Assembly: GCF_027596085.1 (NCBI RefSeq)
Contig: NC_072467.1
Location: 2,405,361 to 2,469,360, forward strand
Reading direction: 5' to 3'
Origin: Anoplopoma fimbria
Taxonomy: Eukaryota; Chordata; Actinopteri; Perciformes; Anoplopomatidae
Length of the DNA stretch: 64,000 nucleotides
In this document: piece by piece, positions 40,001-52,800 of the stretch
Layout of the letters: each line of letters opens with the position of its first letter
Numbering within the stretch: position 1 is the first letter of the stretch
The notes under the pieces: generated by a model
Database searches by the model: none
The model's input: the letters and a program-made list of their open reading frames with translations, nothing else
Told to the model about the DNA's origin: nothing
Translations under genes and position numbers: made by a program

Positions 40001-42120
40001 GTGTGGCTTCATCCATGCTTAGCAGAATAATTTTCATATATGTATGCAAATGTCTAAGATTTGGTATATATTGCATATTAGAAGAGCATAGCTTTAATTC
40101 AGAGAATAATCTTTATGTGGCAGACTACTATGAATAGCTATCTACCAAGGTTTTCACAATTTCTGTAACTAGGGCCCCCTTTGTTGAAACTCACAAAAGA
40201 CACCAAAAACAGTGTAGAGTTTCAAGATGTGCTTTAAGATCAGACCATTTTCACCTTATATATTCATAGTGTGTGCCCTCTGGACCAACTTCAGCCTACC
40301 ACTCAACAGGGACAATCTCAAATAAGTATTGAGTCATTGCATTGCATTTTATCAATGGAGAAACTGTGACTTCTGCCAAATAAACTTTGATGAAAAACAA
40401 AGAAAGAAATGAACAAGTCAATGAAATAACAAATGTATTGAAATATTAATTTGTGCTCAGGCAGAGAGTAGTAAAATAATAAGTACAGCTCTTCAAACAC
40501 AACAACAGTTGTTGTGTTATTCATTGTGGTTTACTGTTGTCTGTGGCTGTGGTTTACAGATGTGTTTCATGGTTTTATGATTTCTAAAGCATGTCTTCAT
40601 CAATGCTTTGCCGGCAACTGTTTTGAATCAGTTTATTTTGGTCATTCTCCGTACCTAACTGTCTCAGTCACACTCAATTAAATCAATTACATAACTGTAT
40701 TAATCTCAAATGTCTATAAGAGATGTTCACCAATTAGTCCTAATTGTGTTACTAGCGGTAACTAGTGCTTGCTTTTATTGTGAATGAAATCTGTACGAAA
40801 GCTTCAGCAGCTTTAGAGACAGAAAATTCCATTAAAAAAATTTAGACTGGTTTCTGCAGTCGAAATGCAAGATCCTGAGTTCTTTAAAAATTGAGTTGGA
40901 AAACGGCTGCGAGACACACAGAGAGAGATAAGATAATATCTAGCTGTGGAAAAGCTGCATTGTGTTATAAAGAGATTGAAAAGTTAACTGGGCTGTCATT
41001 CAATCCTTTAATTCAGTCAGGGAAACATTCGCATTTACTATAAAACTGAATCACAATAGACAACCTTAAAACATGTGCTGAGTCATGAGGGTAGGTTCAT
41101 CACTTCACAGCTTAACACTTGAGATCAGATCTGAGATGTTAGGCCCCATACATTGACAGGTTTTGGCTGTAACATATGAAAATGAGCAATGGTGAGAGAA
41201 ACATGGAGAAAGGTTTGGTCTTCAATCCAACACAATGATCCCAAAAACAACATGACACATGTCCATGCATGCCAGAGACAGCCTGGATCAACTTCTGATG
41301 GCACAAGAAATGTGACTGCTGCTTCTACAAACCAACCACACTGAACTACAAAGCTGGCCTCTTTACTTTGTTTCTGAATTTTCAGAACATGAGGTTCAGA
41401 TTGATTACCAAATTTCATCACGTGTCTCAACTTGCATTCATTTTTATCTACTTAAATCGTAGGGCTTTCGGTATTCATCACAGTCTGTTGTGCAGGTCTG
41501 ATATGCCTAACAATAATATCGTTCAGTCTGGCACAGATGGCGTTCAAGATGTCACTTGACCCAGCCGGCTTGTGTCATGCAACGAACCTTAAATATTGCC
41601 CTTGTCGTACAGTGTGATGTGGTTTATAGTAGGACAGTTTGGAAGGATTGGATAGAAAGGAGAATTCAGAGAGCTTAATGTCTTATGCTTCAGCTGTTAG
41701 ACTCATTTGTATGATTTATACACACTCATCATGGTGTGGCTTGAAACAACAAAAAAGTGTTTATTTGTTGTGATTATCTGAATGGGGATGTGTGAATAGT
41801 ATCCTTTGTTTGCCATGCTGCCTTTTCTTTATTTATGCAAAGTTCACAAAAAGTATTCCACAAACCAATGAGTGACATCAAAAAGTCTAACACTCATTAT
41901 GCTCAGCCAACACAACAGACAAAAGCTCGAACAGAGAGCAGGAGGAGTCAGGCCAGGGCATGATGGGAAATGCTGTCTGTCACCCGATCAAGGATCTGAT
42001 TGTCTCTTAATGCTGACAACAAACACCATTTTTTGTAGAAAAACTAATTGTAATATTCATTGTTAGATTGTTGGCTATTAGTTTCATGTTGTGCAATGGA
42101 GGTTTTAATCTATAAACATA
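37053..42120. other. Intergenic, no gene recognised
   Basis: AT-rich DNA with only short spurious frames. Small AT runs occur near 37568-37610. No splice-bounded coding segment was recognised. Confidence 0.5.
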
Positions 42121-42240
42121 TCATGTGTGGTTAATAATAATAATAAAGGTTATTTATTTAACACTTAACAAAAAGAGAAGCAGTTACAAAGAGCTTTACA
42201 AGGCAGACATAAAAAGAATTAAGGATAGAATACAATAGCA
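42120..42240 (-). repeat. Possible LINE 3' end with ATT tail
   Basis: On the minus strand, gtaaagctctttgtaactgc is followed by a TTATTATTATT run, a common ending of fish non-LTR elements. The rest of the element is not recognisable. Confidence 0.3.
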
Positions 42241-42851
42241 GATACACACACATTTCAAGATATATATTTAGAAACAAATATCAAATACATCCAATCTTTT
42301 GTAATACAATTGGATCTAACAGGATGTAACTATTTCTGTTACCCTGTGTATTTTTTATTTTTGAAGGCTGCCTAAAAGTGTTCGACTTGATTGCGTCTTT
42401 TTGTCGTTGCCCCCGGCTGCTGCTGCCTTATCTCGGTCACTTTCTAGTGACTTCATCTGGAACGAGCTTATTCATACATGAAGAGTAAGCAGAGAGCAAT
42501 ATTATTGCATTCAATATACAGTGTGTACATGCACAAGGACAAATTCCTTGTTATAAAGCCTTTAGCTGTGATGTTGATTGGAATGAAACGTTCATTGTGG
42601 AGATCTATATGGGTCTTGTCATTGTTTTGTTTGAAGTCAATAGTACATACAAACATCAACACTACAGTTAACACACAACACACAAAGTCCTGCAAAAGAA
42701 TATGAGTAAAAGATTTTATTTTTGCAAGACTGTAATTATTTTTTTATCCTGGTCATTGGTGCTTGTTGTCCAATGAGCTATCCCTCTAATCATCATAACT
42801 TGTGTCCAGTGTGTAATAACTTTCCAACTGGGTCAGTTTCTCTCATGAACT

Positions 42852-43014
42852 CAATTAAACAAAGAGAGACAGGGCTTGATACGGGATCCTGTTACTGTAT
42901 GACATTTAATTTCCATGCAATAGCTTTTCAAAAATTCTTGGATAGTAAGAGAACAAAGTTGGATGATGCTAGTACTATTAATTATTCTTCACAAGGCTTT
43001 CAGCTGCTGGCCTT
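42852..43014 (+). repeat. Perfect direct repeat, copy 1
   Basis: This 163-bp block (beginning caattaaacaaagagagaca and ending ggctttcagctgctggcctt) is identical to 47235-47397 by my base-by-base comparison, in the same orientation and 4,383 bp apart. Flanks diverge immediately on both sides. It has no coding or repeat-family features that I recognise. Confidence 0.95.
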
Positions 43015-46000
43015 TGTGTGTTTCATTTAATGTTTCAGACACCACAGACTGGATTTTGAAGACAAAGTAATGCAATGTTCCATTGGTGAGGTGAGAGGGA
43101 AGTCTCAGTTTGTAAGATATAATAGATATATTTTTCTTTCTGGAGGTGACCAACTTGTCTCATGACACTCACTTCCCTGTAGATGCAAAGTTTCATTTCA
43201 CATCCAGCCTTCCTTAACGCCTCTGCATTTTCACTTGATACTTCTCGATTGCCTAGTTTTCAAAATGGAAAAAGGACGTGGTTTGTGAGCGGTAGAAGCA
43301 TAAAGAAATGATATACTGTTTCTGATTAGATTTAAAATGTCTTGCCGTTCTTAGATATTCTTCTTTATTTGAATGTATTGAAAGCAGCAGTGTGATCAGT
43401 CCTGCTTATACCTCTTCATCCATTCCCAATCATATGTGCTCATTGTTCATAAATTGTGCAATCAGGTAAGCAAACAGCAGAATAGAAAGGTTGATTGTTC
43501 CTGAACGACTCATCTACTCTCTTAATACTAGAGTAAATAGAATATATTACATATTGTATGAATTATAACTTGAGTCTCATCGGGTTTAATGTGAAGATTT
43601 TGGCTGCTGTGTCAGTAGTGTCTTTGCTTGTTTGTTGCTGTTTTTATGTTTTCTTTGATTGCTTTATTTCGGTATTTTCATTCTTTCCTCAATTTATGGA
43701 AATTATATCTATGCCCCTTGCACAAATCATTAAGACCTGCTGTAATAGCCCATGTGGAGGCAGTGAGTGTAATTCTGAGTGTAGAACAGCAAACCTACCC
43801 AACAGGTAAGACTGAAATAAATGGAAAGAAATGTTCAGGAACACAGCAGCAATGGCTCCAACATCGTCATCTTCATATAATTGAGTATTTTCAAAGGTCG
43901 CCAAGCAGGGATCTGGGCTCAGAAAAGCCACTCTGTGGGTTGATGTGTGTGGGTGATGTAGTGACTTGTGCTTTTCCTGATGCTGTTCTTGTGCGCACAA
44001 GATATGTCAGTCAACAGCTATAATGAACAGATTCAGGAGCCCAGACGGCTCGATAATATGAGTAAGGCAAATGATGTCTGGATTTTAAGTAGTTGTGCTG
44101 TTCAATTTATTATGCTGCTCAGGATCTCTTATACAAATTTATTTTATTATTAATTATGCATGTAGTTTAACTTCACTGTTTTCTGTTTTATTGGTATGTA
44201 GTGATTCTATTTTTCTGTTTTACCTTTATCTAGTTTCATGTCTTTATGTTTAGTTCAGTGAAATTCCCTGAATACAAAATAAATTCAACTTTGAAGAGTG
44301 ATGATAAATTGATATCCTGTTGAAATGACAAACTGATTTATTGGTGCAAACTGCTAATTGATGTATTGATGCAATGATAACGTAGCTGTCTTGATTCCAC
44401 ATTGATCTTCACAATGTAGCAGTCTTACATTAATGAGTTTCATGACCTTTGAAATGTTCCAAATTGGACACTAATTACTGCTGATTTTGAAACATATTGT
44501 CATGCACAATACTGCTTTAACATATATATTACCTCACTTAATTTAACGTTGCTTGGATCAGGTATGAGCACTTCCCTTATGAGACAGGGGTGAATGTATT
44601 ATTTGGGTTTGAAAATAGAGTTTGAAAATGGGCTTGGCAAAGGAATCTTTTCATCCTTTTGATATTACTGCATGTAGGCGGTAAGCTATGAAGAAGTGGA
44701 GCTCAAGTTTTTCTTTTGAACTCAGGTCATTGAACTTTTAAGTGTATTTTCAATCACTTTGTTGTGTTCTTTTTGTATTTTTGTCTTCATTGGATCAACT
44801 TGGGTGAGTCTGGCAACATACATTGCACTCTTCTATATCTAGAAACTATCAAGCTTTGTCAGAGTGTTCAGAGTGTAACAAAGTTTAGGAACACAAAGTG
44901 GTATTAAACTCAAATTTAACCTCATATGATATACAACTTTATTACACCAGGCAAAGTGCCGTAGAATACAACAGAAAGTTGTACACATTAGACAGTTGAG
45001 TCTCCTCAGCACTTTTAATCTCAGAGCCACTAAGAGAGAGAATTTCAGGTCAGAGGAGCATTAAATTAAAAACGGCGAACAGTCGCTGAAATCTTGCAAT
45101 ATGTGAAGTTTCACCGATGCAGCTGCAGTTACGAATCCTGCCTTTCTTGCCCTCAAGGTTCCCACAAAAGTCTTCCCAGGGATGAGTTAAAAAATGGTGA
45201 GTCTGTGTTACACAGACACTTGTCTGTTGGTGATGATGCCAGTATTCTAAAGTTTTGGGTGACTTAAGAATGCAAGAAAATTATCATTAGATTATATAAC
45301 ACTATAAATTCTAATAAAGATAAAGTGAATGTTAAATATCGGCACAGCAGTCAGTCAAATAACTTCACCCTTTTCTGTTGTATTTGTACGCTGTAAGCAA
45401 TCCACCAAATCTGGCAACACCAGCTGGGTTTTTCTTCCATTAAGAATTTGCATTGATAGGAACATGGTCTTATACTCATGATCTATGAATTAAGTTATGA
45501 ATTCATTGTCAAATTTGTTTTAAATGTTTTCAACAAAATTAAATTCCAAAGAATACTTGGTGCTGTTGATGTTACCTCTGTCTGCAATATTAGAATACAA
45601 GCACAAAAAGTGCAAACGGGTTAACAAACATAACTCATAGTCATTGTTTTAAATAATGATTGGGTTATTTTCAACATGTTGTGTATTCTCTTTAAATTAA
45701 CCTAATTTCTACAGCTCTTGCTGACTTTGCAGTATACTGCCTGACACACTACAAAGCAGTCAAGCAGAACCTGACCGTATGGAAAACTGACTCTTTTGGC
45801 TGACATGGGCCAAAGAGTATAAATCTGGGCTTTAATCAAAAGTGATGTGGATGAAAATTTACATTCAGCAAGTACACTGGATCCCCCGAGACAAACGAAA
45901 TGAAAGATATTACATGTGGAGTTTGCTCTGAGATTCCGATTTCATCGATGAAATCCCCATTTGATGAACTGTAGGACTGAATAAATGTCTTGTGATTCTC

Positions 46001-47234
46001 ATTTAGTGCTCACCATGTGTAAGGGGCTCATATCCACGGAGGGACAACGTAAAGTTTAACACAGCAGGTCTTTTTTTGCCTTTTGCAGCGATGCTCTGAG
46101 ATTACCATAATCACACATTTTGGAAGCTGCATGCTCCACATGGTGAAGGGAATAGAAACTACTAATGCCTCTGCTCATGCTGCGCAGAGCAATTTGAAGT
46201 CTCTTTATGTGCCACACAACGATGAAAGTCTCTTTAAAGTAATTACCTTTTGATATTATCAATTCTAGTGTGACTGCCATTGTGGCTGCCTCTGTTGAGG
46301 ACAGGGAACAGGAACATTTGCCTTTTAACTGGTCCATCCAGATAGTTGTGTTATGTCTTTACCAAGACCAGCTAGAGTGACTTTCTAGAGCAACATCCCC
46401 ATGACAGGCAAGAGATCGTCTGCTAGGTTTTGTTTTAACAGTGTCAATACGCATAAGACGCCCTTGATGGTGGATCTGCCGAAATAAATGACCTTGTCAT
46501 TCACTGTAGCATGGAATATGTGTTCCAGGTCACTGACGAGTATTTCTCTGAAGCATGTACCTGTCATCCACATCCTGTCCTGTTTTCACAGGTTCAGCAA
46601 CTGTGCCCTGCTCACTGCTGAGAATAAGAGCTGCACTAGACTGAGACATTTAATTTGAGAGGTGATTCATTATATTAGGTATTCATGACATTCACTATGT
46701 CTGATACACTCCGTGTATCCAAGTAAATAAGACAAATTAAAATTCTGTTCCATAAATTTCTGCAGAGCCAGTCTACGAGGAGACGTGCACCATCATCCAC
46801 TTCTCTTTGTAGTAATAAAAAGCATAAAAGCAAAGAGTGTTCAAGGAGTTTCGGGAGTGTAGAATTTAGAGCATAGTAAAACACAAGTGGTTCGCATCTG
46901 TTGTATTATAATGCTGATTTTAACACCAAATAGCACTTCATTATCCAGATTACCACTCTCTTGCTGCAGTAAACTTTTCTAGGTTAAGAAGCATTAATAC
47001 TATTATGTGCCACAATAGAGTCACACTAGAGATTAACTGATGAATGATAAAAAAAAACAAGGAATATCTTTCCATGTTTTGTCTTTGTACAAGTTATGAA
47101 CAATGCCATTTGATTGAAAGAATCCTCTGTACACTTTGATCTTACAAATGAATAATGACTTATTTGGCACTGAACAGCGAAGAAGAGATAAGCCATTGAT
47201 AGTTACAAGGAATGTTGAAATCCAACTAAATCCC
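43015..47234. other. Intergenic, no gene recognised
   Basis: Several 60-130-codon frames occur (for example near 43558-44023 and, on the minus strand, 46056-46884), but none has splice sites in phase or resembles a known family. Confidence 0.5.
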
Positions 47235-47397
47235 CAATTAAACAAAGAGAGACAGGGCTTGATACGGGATCCTGTTACTGTATGACATTTAATTTCCATG
47301 CAATAGCTTTTCAAAAATTCTTGGATAGTAAGAGAACAAAGTTGGATGATGCTAGTACTATTAATTATTCTTCACAAGGCTTTCAGCTGCTGGCCTT
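47235..47397 (+). repeat. Perfect direct repeat, copy 2
   Basis: Identical to 42852-43014. There is no obvious target-site duplication, poly-A or terminal inverted repeat around it. Between the copies there is AT-rich sequence without a recognised gene. Confidence 0.95.
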
Positions 47398-47486
47398 ATC
47401 TCAACTGACTGCTGGCGATGCAGGATGGATTGTTGACGTGATTGTTGACGTGAAAAGCTGAGTTTTGGAAAAATACATATTATTAT

Positions 47487-47535
47487 ATTCCTTTATTGAT
47501 CCCCATGGGGGAAATTCAAGTGTTGCAGCAGCTCA
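47487..47535 (-). repeat. LINE/SINE 3'-tail fragment
   Basis: The stretch tcctttattgatccccatgg followed by gggaaattc is the reverse complement of the gggg-atcaataaagg type ending shared by several fish retroposons. Similar endings occur at 54674-54720 and 62850-62895. Confidence 0.45.
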
Positions 47536-49182
47536 ACTACACAGATAATAGCTGTTTTCATTCGTATCACGCATAGTGGTGGAGCGCTGAAAGGAAAATG
47601 ATGCTACTGTAAGTCTGCAGTCAGCTGTAGCACCTTCTGTGTAAAATGCCAAAAGTTGGGGTTTTATTCTAAACTGAGCAGTTTTGTCAATGGCAAAATA
47701 AAATTCTAGCAGGGTGAGAGACAAGATGACAGTGAGGAAAAATATTTGAAATTCAGCTTTAAAAGCTCCTTAAGTTGCTCAGGTTCAAGGTCATTCATGA
47801 CCTTGAAAACAGGAGTTGTGAAGTCTCTCCTGCTCATGGAATATGATTAACAGTTTCCAAATGGATCAAGTGGTTGAACAAAATGGAAAATGCATTTGCA
47901 TTACTGACCTTAACCAAAACCAAACAAGATTTTATAGAAACTACTTTCTTTGTTTTGAATGCCGGTATCCATTTCGAGAAATAAATTAAAAGAAATATGC
48001 TCTGGATTACGACACTTTGTTTACAAAAGTCACGCATCAATTAGATTTGTATTGGCAGTGCAGCTTCGAGGATTTGTTAGACTTTAAACGGCTGTGAGTG
48101 ATTAATATAAGAGAGATTTATAGAAAGACAAATATATCATTCTGTTGCTCAATCAGTAGTTTGTGTATTGACATACCAAGACATGCAAAGTGTTCATAGC
48201 AAATCACTGCAATAATAGCTGGAATTACGGTAATTAATTAAGGAATTAATTAAGGTTTTCATCTTGGTGGTTAAACATGAGAAGATATAAAATATAAGCC
48301 CTTGTGCACTGAAAGCATCATCATCCCAGAACCATAAAAAAAATTCTAATTTTCTCTGATTGAGCCATTTCCAGCTGATGACAAATGTACATGAGCTCAG
48401 TGGGAAATCCGTCATTGTTTGTCCATCACCCAACGCCTGGAAAAAGGCATACATTTTATTCCACAAATAAACACATTGCAAATATACATAACACATTTTC
48501 AAAAGTAGACAAATGCTATGGATCTCTCTTTTTTTTTTGCATTTGAGAAACAAGCTGAATAGTTTACTGTTCATTTTACAATATCACTGAATTTTAAAGT
48601 TTCAAATTCGAAAATGTAAGTATTTCTTGGTCAGAGAAAGCAACACAACTTACAACATAATACCCTATTAACACTAATACTAATGTAAAATATAACAAAT
48701 GGCATGATGGATCAAGGATATTTCATAGACCCTTGTCTTCAGTGTGATTTTGTGCAACACAGTAAATACAGAATTGATCTTGGACAAAGTACGCAATAAC
48801 ACATCAGCAACATGCTGCGAAGATACATTCAGTACATAGAACTGTATGCCATAACACCAGGCTGTCATGGTAAAAAACGATCATATTTGTAATGAAACAA
48901 AATCACAGCCTTTTATATTGCACACACAACATTACAGATGACATTTAAAGCCGTTTCCAGTCAATAAGCCATAATTAGCTGAGGACTTCGTTGCAAAAAT
49001 CTCAAACATGTAATACAAATGTAAATGTTAATTAAATAAAAATGGTTTACACCACAGAGTTTATGATCAACTGATAATCTTAAATCACCTAAAGACATTT
49101 TTGTTTATGTGGTTTTCTTTGACAGAGCACGTCTTGAAATCCAACCTGTAAAACCAAGACGTGTTTGTTTGTTGAGTGTACA

Positions 49183-49289
<107 letters not shown>

Positions 49290-49804
49290 TGGAGTGTGAC
49301 TGGCTTTCAACCTGTTAATCAATGTTTTTATTTTAAAACCCACTGCCATCAAGTGTGGTGCAAGAATAAATGTGTGATAGGCATTTTCAGTTAATTAACA
49401 GTATCTTCAAGCAGATTTGTTCAACCTGAAATTAACTTTACCACGCAAGTATTTATGTAAGCTTCATGAAAATTAGATCGGCAGCGTGTCAGACATTCAG
49501 TGTGATGTTCAGCATCACCCTCAGCCTATCATGGTGATTATTGTAAATGCTCCATTCAATGCATCACTCTGCAGCGTTTTGTCAAAATCTGATCACTGGC
49601 GTCCAAGATGTGGGATGAACAAACCAAGTCAGAGCTATTATACACCAACGATTACATCAGTAAAACAAAAATGTAAAGATTCGTCTGACGTAAAAACATT
49701 TGGTTTTTTTTTATCATTGAACTACGGCTGTCATCTCTGGAGAAACGGCAAGTACAACGATTATTAAGAGCAGAGATTGTTTCCATTGAAAATCTTTTAA
49801 ACCA

Positions 49805-52800
49805 TTACATCTTGCTTACTTGGAGGATCGGCCTTGAACCATTCTTTGTGCTATTGTTTTCGTTTCCCTCCTCTATGTCTGTGTTGTTGCTATTTGAGGC
49901 AATCTGCTTACGAGATGAAAGGTGAGTCATGTGTACAAGGCAAGTGTTGTTTTCAAATTCAGGCCGTGTGTTTGATGTCTGACGGCATCTCTTAAGACCC
50001 TGGTGAAGATGAACGGTGAACAGACCATAAGTGATGGGGTCCAGACAGGCGTTGAAGAGGCCAAAGATAAACAGCATATGTGTCAGTGAATGAGAGACCG
50101 TTTCCTCCATTTTTTCAGGGTATAACCAATACCACAGACCTAGCAGGTAGTACGGGGTCCAGCAGACGATGAATGACGTCACGATGACGATGCTCATCTT
50201 AAGAGTCCTCATTCGAGCTTTTGGGATGTTGTTGTGGGAGCGGCGGAGATGAACATCTTTTGACAGCACTGGAAGAGATAAAACACCATCCTTGTCACAC
50301 ACAACTCCTCGAGTCTCAGCAAACATATTTTGACTGCAGATTTTGAAGCTAAATGTGACACATACAGTTACCCCGAGCCATGCGGCTGGATATCTCAATG
50401 AGGATTCGCGTGTAGCAGAAGATCATTATAACCAAAGGGAGGAGGAAGAGGCACACAAAAGTGAACATGTTGTAAAGGGTCTCCTGCCATCGCTGGACAA
50501 AACTGCCGTGGGTGGTGCACTGGGTGAAGTTCTCCGGGACTGTGATGGTCACATTGTGAAATATAAACATCTGCATTAAAGACAAGAAGAGTTTTTCTTA
50601 GTCATAAGTCTAAATAAGTGGCTCAAGTCATAGTCAAACAGACAGAATGAAGGACACGAGGAGAGAAGAGGCTTAGAACCACAACTGTCTGGAAGTTTGA
50701 AGAGTCTATGGAAGTAGCAATTCTGTAATATTAATATATTGAATGAGTATCATACAGTAGATTTGGAAAACTGTATGTGGAACAGGAATAATAGCACTAT
50801 AAGTTTCCTAAAAATACAATTCTAGATCCAACTTTTTTTCTTTTTTTCTTTTCCAACTTGGACGATTTTGAAAAATATCCTAATATTTCTTGTATACAGC
50901 TTCAAAGTCATGGTTATGGTATCGACCCTGTGACTGTAAAGGACGGACAGGCATACCTTCAAGGACTACTTAGAGATTTAGGGCATTTATAGCTGATTGT
51001 GATTGCTGCCTCACTTCCAATCACTTATTTCAATTATGGACGCATTTAACTGTTTCATGTGGGTTTTTCTATCAACAAATTCGATGACGCCCTGATGTCA
51101 TTGTAGACCCGTAATCAGTATAATTACAGTAGCAATCATCAGGTGGGCTTTTCTTTAAAAGAGTTACTCAATTATACCTTCAGATCATAGGGCAGTGGAC
51201 AGGACATCATCAATACTGCAAACGTGTCCTCATGAGGAAATTCCTCCGCCCAATGTCAAAGAAGCTTAGGAGGTGGAAGGGGTCGTCGAATATGTACAGG
51301 GTTGGTGGTTAAATCCCGTTCCTACGTTTATATGTCGATGCATCCTTGAGCAAGACAATTAACCCTAAATGCTGTTAATATTAGAGTATAATAATAAAGG
51401 TCCGCGCCTTGCCTATGCTTCACCACTATCGATTTGTTCACATGGGTAAACGCAATATGAATGCAGTCCGTTTACTGCTGTAACTCTGTCCTTAGCTGAT
51501 CCACAATTAAATATAAATTAAATAATAATAAAAATAATAAAAATAAAATAAGTCCTTTCATAAAAATCTGAGTGGGAACAGAGTCTCAGTAGCTCAAGAT
51601 ACTAGACATAGTTTGATAGCGATTTTCATTATGATTATGTCAATAAGAGTTGAATATGTCCTTGACATTTTGAAATTATATGAATGAATTGGTCTGGTAT
51701 GTCTAATAGACTGATGAAGGTGCTAACGTCAGGAAAAAGACCTATACTTCATATATTTCATTGGATTAAAAGAGCCTTAAGCTGTGTGTCTGAGACAAAA
51801 AAAAAACTACATTTATCTTGTTGGAAAGATGATCCGTTGAGACTTCTAGGCTCCTGAAACACCGTATTCACTGTGGCTTATGTACACCTTCGGTCCTCTG
51901 TTAAAGTACAGGCCAGTAATTGCAATTATTGCGGATAACTGAAGCAACTCCAGAGGGAAAAGAACAGTACTTGGTTTCCTCTAAAGCACTTACATTAATT
52001 TGATGACCAATTATGTTCTCATAAGAAAAATGTTAAAAACACATCAGAACAATGTTTGGCCTCCCATGAGTTCCTGTGCTTCACTGTTCAGGAAAACACA
52101 ATATGGGAAAAAAAGAAATTGAATCTGTGAACACAAAAACAAGCAAAAGAGAACATGCAATATGTGCAAACTGTTTTCATCTATGCATATTTTACTTCTT
52201 ATATTTTTCAGGTTGATGATGGTTATGTTAGGGTCTAAAGGTTTGATCAGTTTTATGATGCTTTTTTCATAAAGAGACATGATATAATTTAAACTGAGAG
52301 CTGTCTACGCTGTGGTGCAAGTCTCAAAGCAAAGACATAAGTTGAATTTTTAGAAAGCCTCGCAGCCTCTCAGCTGAGAACATAGAGAATATCAGCAGTA
52401 TAGCTCCTGGCTTTTTCTTTTCATTAAGAGATTTAGTGCAGTTTGTTTGACGCCCTCAGATATGAAACTGAAGATGAATGCACTGCAAAGACTGAGCTGT
52501 ACAACAGCTGAGCCACTGTCACTCAGGAACAGCCCATGTGCCAAGGCTTAGTCTGCATTATTAGCAAGACAACCCTGTTTTTCCTCCAGCAGACTGTGTA
52601 TGTCAGTATATGGATCTTTGAATGATCGCAATATACTTCATTTTTTCAGAATGAAGCTTTGTGAGGATATTCAAAAGCTTAAGACAGACAGTAGCTCCAG
52701 TCCAGAAACTTTTTTCTTTCTTTCAAAATAAGATGAAATACATTCATCTGTTTCTAGATTATAACAGCAATGTCTCAGGATATAGTTTTGAAAGCTGTAA

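Noticed and set aside
43558..44023. 131-codon and 83-codon overlapping plus-strand frames
   Set aside because: Composition is that of AT-rich intergenic DNA, with no homology or splice support.
46056..46884. Three neighbouring minus-strand frames (62-93 codons) that could suggest a gene
   Set aside because: No phase-compatible splice sites were found between them and none resembles a family I know; this is consistent with chance frames.
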